Under the pieces are notes generated by a model. That model saw nothing but the letters and a program-made list of their open reading frames with translations, searched no databases and was not told the DNA's origin. From positions 62,001 to 126,000 of the forward strand of contig NZ_JBLTXA010000009.1 in the NCBI RefSeq assembly GCF_048066175.1: a stretch of DNA of 64,000 nucleotides, in the 5' to 3' direction. The number at the start of each line of letters is the position of its first letter. Within the stretch, counting starts at the first letter, position 1. Below are positions 60,057 through 64,000 of this stretch, piece by piece. Source of the stretch: Niveispirillum fermenti. GTDB lineage: Bacteria; Pseudomonadota; Alphaproteobacteria; Azospirillales; Azospirillaceae. Both the position numbers and the translations under genes were made by a program.

Positions 60057-60303
60057 TCAACCCGCCTTGCCGGCTGGCACGCCCATCGCCCCTCGGGCGG
60101 CCGACAGCCTGGACGAGGCGCTGATCGCCGCGGGGCGGTTGACGGCACCCCAGGCGGAACAGGTGGCCGCCCTGGCACGCAGCGCGTTCGACCAGGCCTT
60201 CAACGGCGTCATCGCCATTGCTACCGTGCTGCTGCTGGCAACGGCGGCGGGGATATGGCGGGTCGCCCGGGGTCCGGGCAATGGCGCCGCACGTCTGCGA
60301 TAA
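60057..60303 (+). pseudogene. 3' relic of a DHA2-type MFS transporter
   Basis: Directly after the LacI stop a coding-like frame continues to a stop at 60303: APRAADSLDEALIAAGRLTAPQ, QVAALARSAFDQAFNGVIAIATVLLLATAAGIW. One amphipathic stretch then a single membrane helix is what remains of the C-terminus of DHA2/EmrB-like efflux transporters. No upstream part exists. Identification is from pattern and is moderate. The next 109 bases to the glycosyltransferase show nothing else. Confidence 0.5.
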
Positions 60304-60412
60304 GCTTTACGGCGATGTTTGCCGGCATTGCCGTTGGGGGGCGACCAGTGCCATGGTGCCGTCGGCCCCTGCTCCGTCATGCCGGGGCAATCGTGTCGGG
60401 AGTTATGGTTTG

Positions 60413-61579
60413 GTGCAGACTCTGGCTTTGACGTGGCAACTGACCGAGATCCACGGCTGGGGGCTGGTCGGCGTCCATACGGCACTCTGCCTGATGGACC
60501 GCAAACAGCCGCCCCTGCTGCTGGAAAAGCCTGCCCTTATCAGCATGCGCCCGTCCACACAGGAGAAGCTTCGCGAACTGGTCCATGGCTATGAACAGAT
60601 CAGCGCCCTGTCGGCCAAGCATGGCGGGCGGGCGCTGCGGCTGCATGATTGCGTGGCGCTGCATGCATTGGGCAACGGTTTCAATCACGGGCCGCCTTCC
60701 GACCTTTACCAGGGGGAGGGCAATATCGGGGTCATCGCGTTCGAGGATACGCTGTTCGATGCCGAGGTGCTGGGGCGGGCACGCCGGTATGACCGCATCA
60801 TCGTCCATTCCACCTATAATCACGACCTGCTGGTGTCCCACGGGTTCGATGATGTCAGGGTCGCGCTGCAGGGGGTCGATCCCACGGAAATGCCGCTGCT
60901 GCCGCGCACCGGCCGGTTCGGCGACCGGTTCGTTGTATTCTCCGGCGGCAAGCTTGAATATCGCAAGGCCCAGGATCTGGTTCTGGCGGCGTTCGGCATC
61001 TTCCACGCCCGCCATCCCGACGCGCTGCTGGTGACCGCCTGGCACAATGCCTGGCCGCATACCTCCGCCGACATCGCCCAGTCACCCCTGATCGACCGGG
61101 CGCCGGCCATCGATCCGGCCACGGGCAAGCTGCGCATCGCCGAATGGGCGGCGGCGCATGGGGTGTCGCATGACGCCTTCGTCGATTTGGGCTTCATCGT
61201 GCGTCCGCAGATCGCCCCCATCCTGGCCGAATGCCATGCCGCCATCTTCCCCAACCGCTGCGAGGGGGCGACCAATCTGGTGGCCATGGAGGCGATGGCC
61301 TGCGGCGTGCCGGTAATCCTGTCGGACAATACCGGCCACCGCGACCTGATCCGGGATGACCATTGCCTGGCGCTGCGGCAGCAGACACCCGTTACGGAGG
61401 AGGCGGACCGGCGCCGTGGCTGGTCCCATTCGTCGGTGGACGAGATAGTGGCGCACCTGGAAAGCCTGTACGAAAACCGCAGGGCCGCGCGTGCCATGGC
61501 CGACCGGGCCAAGATTTTCATCCGGATCGACCGGACCTGGCGGAACTTCGCCGAGAGCTTCATCGAGGCGGCCCGATGA
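60413..61579 (+). CDS. Glycosyltransferase, family 4-like
   Basis: Start placed at GTG 60413 (TTG at 60410 has slightly better spacing from GGGAG); 388 residues beginning LTWQLTEIHGWGLVG. The C-terminal half has the GT4 retaining-transferase features: VFSGGKLEYRKAQDLVLAAFGIF (about 180-203), a nucleotide-sugar segment IFPNRCEGATNLVAMEAMACGVPVILSDNTG (about 281-311, with the E-x7-E type pattern) and a late helix. It transfers a sugar in lipopolysaccharide or surface-glycan synthesis. Followed 37 bases later by rfaD. Confidence 0.85.
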   Translation: MQTLALTWQLTEIHGWGLVGVHTALCLMDRKQPPLLLEKPALISMRPSTQEKLRELVHGYEQISALSAKHGGRALRLHDCVALHALGNGFNHGPPSDLYQGEGNIGVIAFEDTLFDAEVLGRARRYDRIIVHSTYNHDLLVSHGFDDVRVALQGVDPTEMPLLPRTGRFGDRFVVFSGGKLEYRKAQDLVLAAFGIFHARHPDALLVTAWHNAWPHTSADIAQSPLIDRAPAIDPATGKLRIAEWAAAHGVSHDAFVDLGFIVRPQIAPILAECHAAIFPNRCEGATNLVAMEAMACGVPVILSDNTGHRDLIRDDHCLALRQQTPVTEEADRRRGWSHSSVDEIVAHLESLYENRRAARAMADRAKIFIRIDRTWRNFAESFIEAAR

Positions 61580-61616
61580 GCGGAAATGCCAAGCACCAAC
61601 AGAGGGTAACAGGCCC

Positions 61617-62612
61617 ATGACCGCCGCCCTGACCATCATCACCGGCGGCGCCGGCTTCATCGGCTCCAACATCGCGGCGTCGCTGGCTGCGCGCGGGGAA
61701 GAGGTCGTGGTCTGCGACCGGCTGGGCCATGACGACAAATGGCGCAATCTTGCCAGGCACCTGATCGCCGGCTTCGTGGCCCCGCCCGACCTGCCGCGCT
61801 ATCTGGCGGACAATGCCGGTCTGGTGAAGGCCATCATCCATATGGGTGCCGTCTCCACCACCACGGAAACCGACGCCGACCTGATCGTGGAGACCAATAT
61901 CAGGCTTTCCACCCTGTTGTGGAACTGGTGCGCCCAGCGGGGGGTGCCCTTCATCTACGCCTCGTCGGCGGCCACCTATGGCGATGGAGCCCACGGCTTT
62001 TCCGATGATAATGATCCTGCCGCACTGGCCCGCCTGCGCCCGCTCAACGCCTATGGCTGGTCGAAGCTGGCCTTCGACCGCCATGTGGTCGACCAGATGC
62101 GCCGGGGCCGGCGCCATCCGCCGCAATGGGCGGGCCTGAAATTCTTCAACGCTTACGGCCCCAACGAATATCACAAGGGCGGGATGATGAGCGTGGTGGC
62201 CAGGAACCACGCCATCGCGGCGGGCGGCGGGCGGGTGCGGCTGTTCCGGTCATACCGGCCTGATTATCCCGATGGCGGCCAGTTGCGCGATTTCGTCCAT
62301 GTCCGTGATGCGGTGAATGTCGTGCTATGGCTGCTGGACAATCCAGGGGTCAGTGGCATCTTCAATGTCGGCTCCGGTCAGGCCCGTTCCTTCAACGACC
62401 TGATCGCGGCCCTTTACCAGGCCGTCGGACGGGAGCCGGCGATCGACTATATCGAGATGCCTGAAAGCCTGCGCGACCGATATCAGTATTTCACCCAGGC
62501 CGATCTGGGCCGGCTGCGCGCCGCCGGCTACCACATGCCGATGACGGGGCTGGAGGACGGGGTCGCCGACTATGTGGGCCGTTTCCTGTCACAACCCGAT
62601 CCCTACAGGTAA
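61617..62612 (+). CDS. rfaD: ADP-L-glycero-D-manno-heptose 6-epimerase
   Basis: ATG at 61617 gives 331 residues. NADP-binding ITGGAGFIGSNIAASL (8-23), MGAVSTTTETDAD (about 78-90), catalytic Ser/Tyr/Lys region YASSAATYGDG and NAYGWSKLAFDRHV (about 143-156), and LKFFNAYGPNEYHKGGMMS are all diagnostic of RfaD/HldD. It epimerises ADP-D,D-heptose to ADP-L,D-heptose for the LPS inner core, confirming a Gram-negative envelope. Its neighbours on both sides are glycosyltransferases. Confidence 0.92.
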   Translation: MTAALTIITGGAGFIGSNIAASLAARGEEVVVCDRLGHDDKWRNLARHLIAGFVAPPDLPRYLADNAGLVKAIIHMGAVSTTTETDADLIVETNIRLSTLLWNWCAQRGVPFIYASSAATYGDGAHGFSDDNDPAALARLRPLNAYGWSKLAFDRHVVDQMRRGRRHPPQWAGLKFFNAYGPNEYHKGGMMSVVARNHAIAAGGGRVRLFRSYRPDYPDGGQLRDFVHVRDAVNVVLWLLDNPGVSGIFNVGSGQARSFNDLIAALYQAVGREPAIDYIEMPESLRDRYQYFTQADLGRLRAAGYHMPMTGLEDGVADYVGRFLSQPDPYR

Positions 62613-62617
62613 AGCGG

Positions 62618-64000
62618 ATGGACGCCTATGACCAAGCCGTCGCCCATCACCGGGCGGGTCGCACGGATGCGGCGCTGGCGGCCGCCCGGCTGGCGGCGGC
62701 CAGCGCTCCTGGCGACCCGCTGACTCACAACCTCCTGGCTGTCTGCCTGATCAGCGCACAGCAGGCGGACGAGGGCCTGCAGGTGCTGCTGAAAGCGGTC
62801 CGGCAATGGCCGGAGCATGAGGGGTTGGTCACCAATCTGGCCATCGGTCTCTACAATGCCGGCGACCAGAAGGCCGCCTGGCATTACCTGCGCCATCTTG
62901 TGGTGCTGAACCCCGCCAGCGCCGCCGCGTTTGACCGGCTGGGGGCGCTGTCGCTGACCTGGCGGGGGGATCGCGAGGGGGCCACCCGGCTGGCCGACCG
63001 GGCCGCCCGTCTTGCGCCGAACGACAAGACCATCCGCATCAACCAGTCCCTGGCCTGGGCACCGCATGATCTGGAACGGACGATCCGCGCGCTGGATGCC
63101 GCCATCGCCCTGAACCCCGACGATCCCCATCCCTATGTGCAGCGGGCAGGCGCCCTGCTGCGACAGGGGCAGGTATATGCCGCCCTGCATCCACTGCGCC
63201 GCGCCCTGCGCCTGAACCCCGGTCACGAGGATGCCGGCCGGCATGCCCTGCGCTGCCAGCGCTACCACACCGCCAGCCAGTCGGCCGCGGCACGGGGGCC
63301 CGGCCCCGGCGACGGGCTGCTGCTGCGCGGCCCCTTCTCCACCAGCAGCGGCTATGCCCATATGGGTCGCCGCTATATCCAGACACTGCGCAAGCAGGGC
63401 GTGCCGATGCAGGTCGTGGGTGTCTTCGGGCACGAAACCTGGGGGGAGGAGCCGCTTGAGGCCCCGGTCGGGTCCAAGGCCGCCATCAACATCATGGTCC
63501 CGCTGGCGGTGGAGCCGATCCCCGGCCTGACCACGATCCTCTATTCCATGTTCGAGGGGCCGCGTATCTCAAAGAGCTGGGCGCGGCAGAGCCTGTCAGC
63601 CGACCTCGTGATCGTGCCGACCGAATCGTCCCGCATCGCCTGGGCATCACAAGGCTATCCGGAGGATCGCATCCGCGTCTGTCCGCTGGGTGTGGATGCG
63701 GAACCGGCGGCGGCCGAGGCCCCCGCCCTGACCCTGGTCACCAGCGCCGGCCGCCGGGTCGACAGTTACCGCCACCGCTTCCTCAACGTGTCAGACGCCA
63801 TTCCGCGCAAGAACCTGGATGGGGTGCTGCGGGTCTGGCTGCGGACGACGCGGCGGGACGATGACGCCGTGTTGATCCTGAAGCCCGGCAAGGGGGGCAC
63901 CGAAAGCGCGCGTCGCCACCTGCAAGCCATCGTGCGCCAGACCCAGGCCCATGTCGGCCGCAGCTTCGCCGAGGCCGCCCCCATCGTGCTGATCGACCAG
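62618..64000 (+). CDS. TPR-repeat glycosyltransferase (partial, C-terminus outside window)
   Basis: ATG at 62618, five bases after the rfaD stop; 461 codons are visible with no stop before the right edge. Residues 1-200 are Ala/Leu-rich helical repeats of TPR type (AVAHHRAGRTDAALAAARLA; NPASAAAFDRLGALSL; NPDDPHPYVQRAGALLRQGQ). From about 225 a GT4-like domain starts (LLLRGPFSTSSGYAHMGRRYI) and continues with IVPTESSRIAW, CPLGVDAEP, SDAIPRKNLDGVLRVW and ILKPGKGG. Such fusions build surface polysaccharide or glycosylate proteins. Confidence 0.82.
   Translation, partial: MDAYDQAVAHHRAGRTDAALAAARLAAASAPGDPLTHNLLAVCLISAQQADEGLQVLLKAVRQWPEHEGLVTNLAIGLYNAGDQKAAWHYLRHLVVLNPASAAAFDRLGALSLTWRGDREGATRLADRAARLAPNDKTIRINQSLAWAPHDLERTIRALDAAIALNPDDPHPYVQRAGALLRQGQVYAALHPLRRALRLNPGHEDAGRHALRCQRYHTASQSAAARGPGPGDGLLLRGPFSTSSGYAHMGRRYIQTLRKQGVPMQVVGVFGHETWGEEPLEAPVGSKAAINIMVPLAVEPIPGLTTILYSMFEGPRISKSWARQSLSADLVIVPTESSRIAWASQGYPEDRIRVCPLGVDAEPAAAEAPALTLVTSAGRRVDSYRHRFLNVSDAIPRKNLDGVLRVWLRTTRRDDDAVLILKPGKGGTESARRHLQAIVRQTQAHVGRSFAEAAPIVLIDQ

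Noticed and set aside
1..64000. CRISPR arrays, tRNA or rRNA genes, insertion sequences, phage genes
   Set aside because: No regularly spaced repeats, no clover-leaf or rRNA-like stretches and no transposase or integrase motifs were seen on either strand.

Overview
The window is 64 kb of GC-rich DNA with tightly packed, translationally coupled operons. Three complete TonB-dependent receptors plus a relic of another, LysR/IclR/TetR/LuxR/LacI regulators and an RfaD-type heptose epimerase point to a Gram-negative alphaproteobacterium, perhaps an Azospirillum relative or a sphingomonad. The genus cannot be fixed from sequence alone. No rRNA, tRNA, CRISPR, transposase or phage gene was seen. The region reads as a chromosomal catabolic island for plant-derived aromatic and branched acids and their glycosides.

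Left block (1-30 kb). An LLM monooxygenase/hydrolase pair sits opposite a LysR regulator, followed by a LuxR protein, a VOC protein, a hydrolase/FAD-hydroxylase pair opposite an IclR regulator, an aldehyde dehydrogenase opposite a GMC oxidoreductase, and TonB receptor 1. A leftward operon (cupin, DUF6282-like hydrolase, AAHS-type MFS permease, two amidohydrolases) diverges from a rightward ferulate-type operon: HpcH aldolase, NDP-forming acyl-CoA synthetase (FerA-like), hydroxycinnamoyl-CoA hydratase-lyase (FerB/Ech-like), CMD protein, aldehyde dehydrogenase. Then come a Cys-rich protein opposite an SDR, TonB receptor 2 opposite an orphan substrate-binding protein, and a scar with relics of a fourth receptor and a frameshifted small gene.

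Middle block (30-50.6 kb). A leftward 12-gene operon encodes a full CoA-thioester beta-oxidation set: nitronate-monooxygenase-like protein, acyl-CoA dehydrogenase, crotonases, SDRs, feruloyl-CoA-synthase-like ligase, thiolase, FadJ-like protein, alpha-methylacyl-CoA racemase and thioesterase. A TetR gene, TonB receptor 3 with a MaoC hydratase, and a second crotonase/SDR/TetR/crotonase operon follow.

Right block (50.6-64 kb). A carboxylesterase, two exported GH3 glycosidases and TonB receptor 4 lie opposite a LacI regulator. This looks like a glycoside-uptake and deglycosylation locus. After an MFS relic come surface-polysaccharide genes: a glycosyltransferase, rfaD and a TPR-glycosyltransferase running off the window.

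The main discovery is regulatory. Reading the intergenic regions by eye gives three separate recurrent operators. The first is a ~31-bp ATTG-N10-TTCGTTATT motif at four or five divergent promoters, probably IclR. The second is a T-N11-A palindrome GATGCCG-N3-CGGCATC at three promoters, probably LysR. The third is an AAGTTACC-type motif at five places, probably one or both TetR proteins. Together with a perfect LacI-type palindrome, they suggest that the island is wired as interlocking regulons joining TonB uptake, side-chain CoA chemistry and oxidation. The substrates remain inferred.
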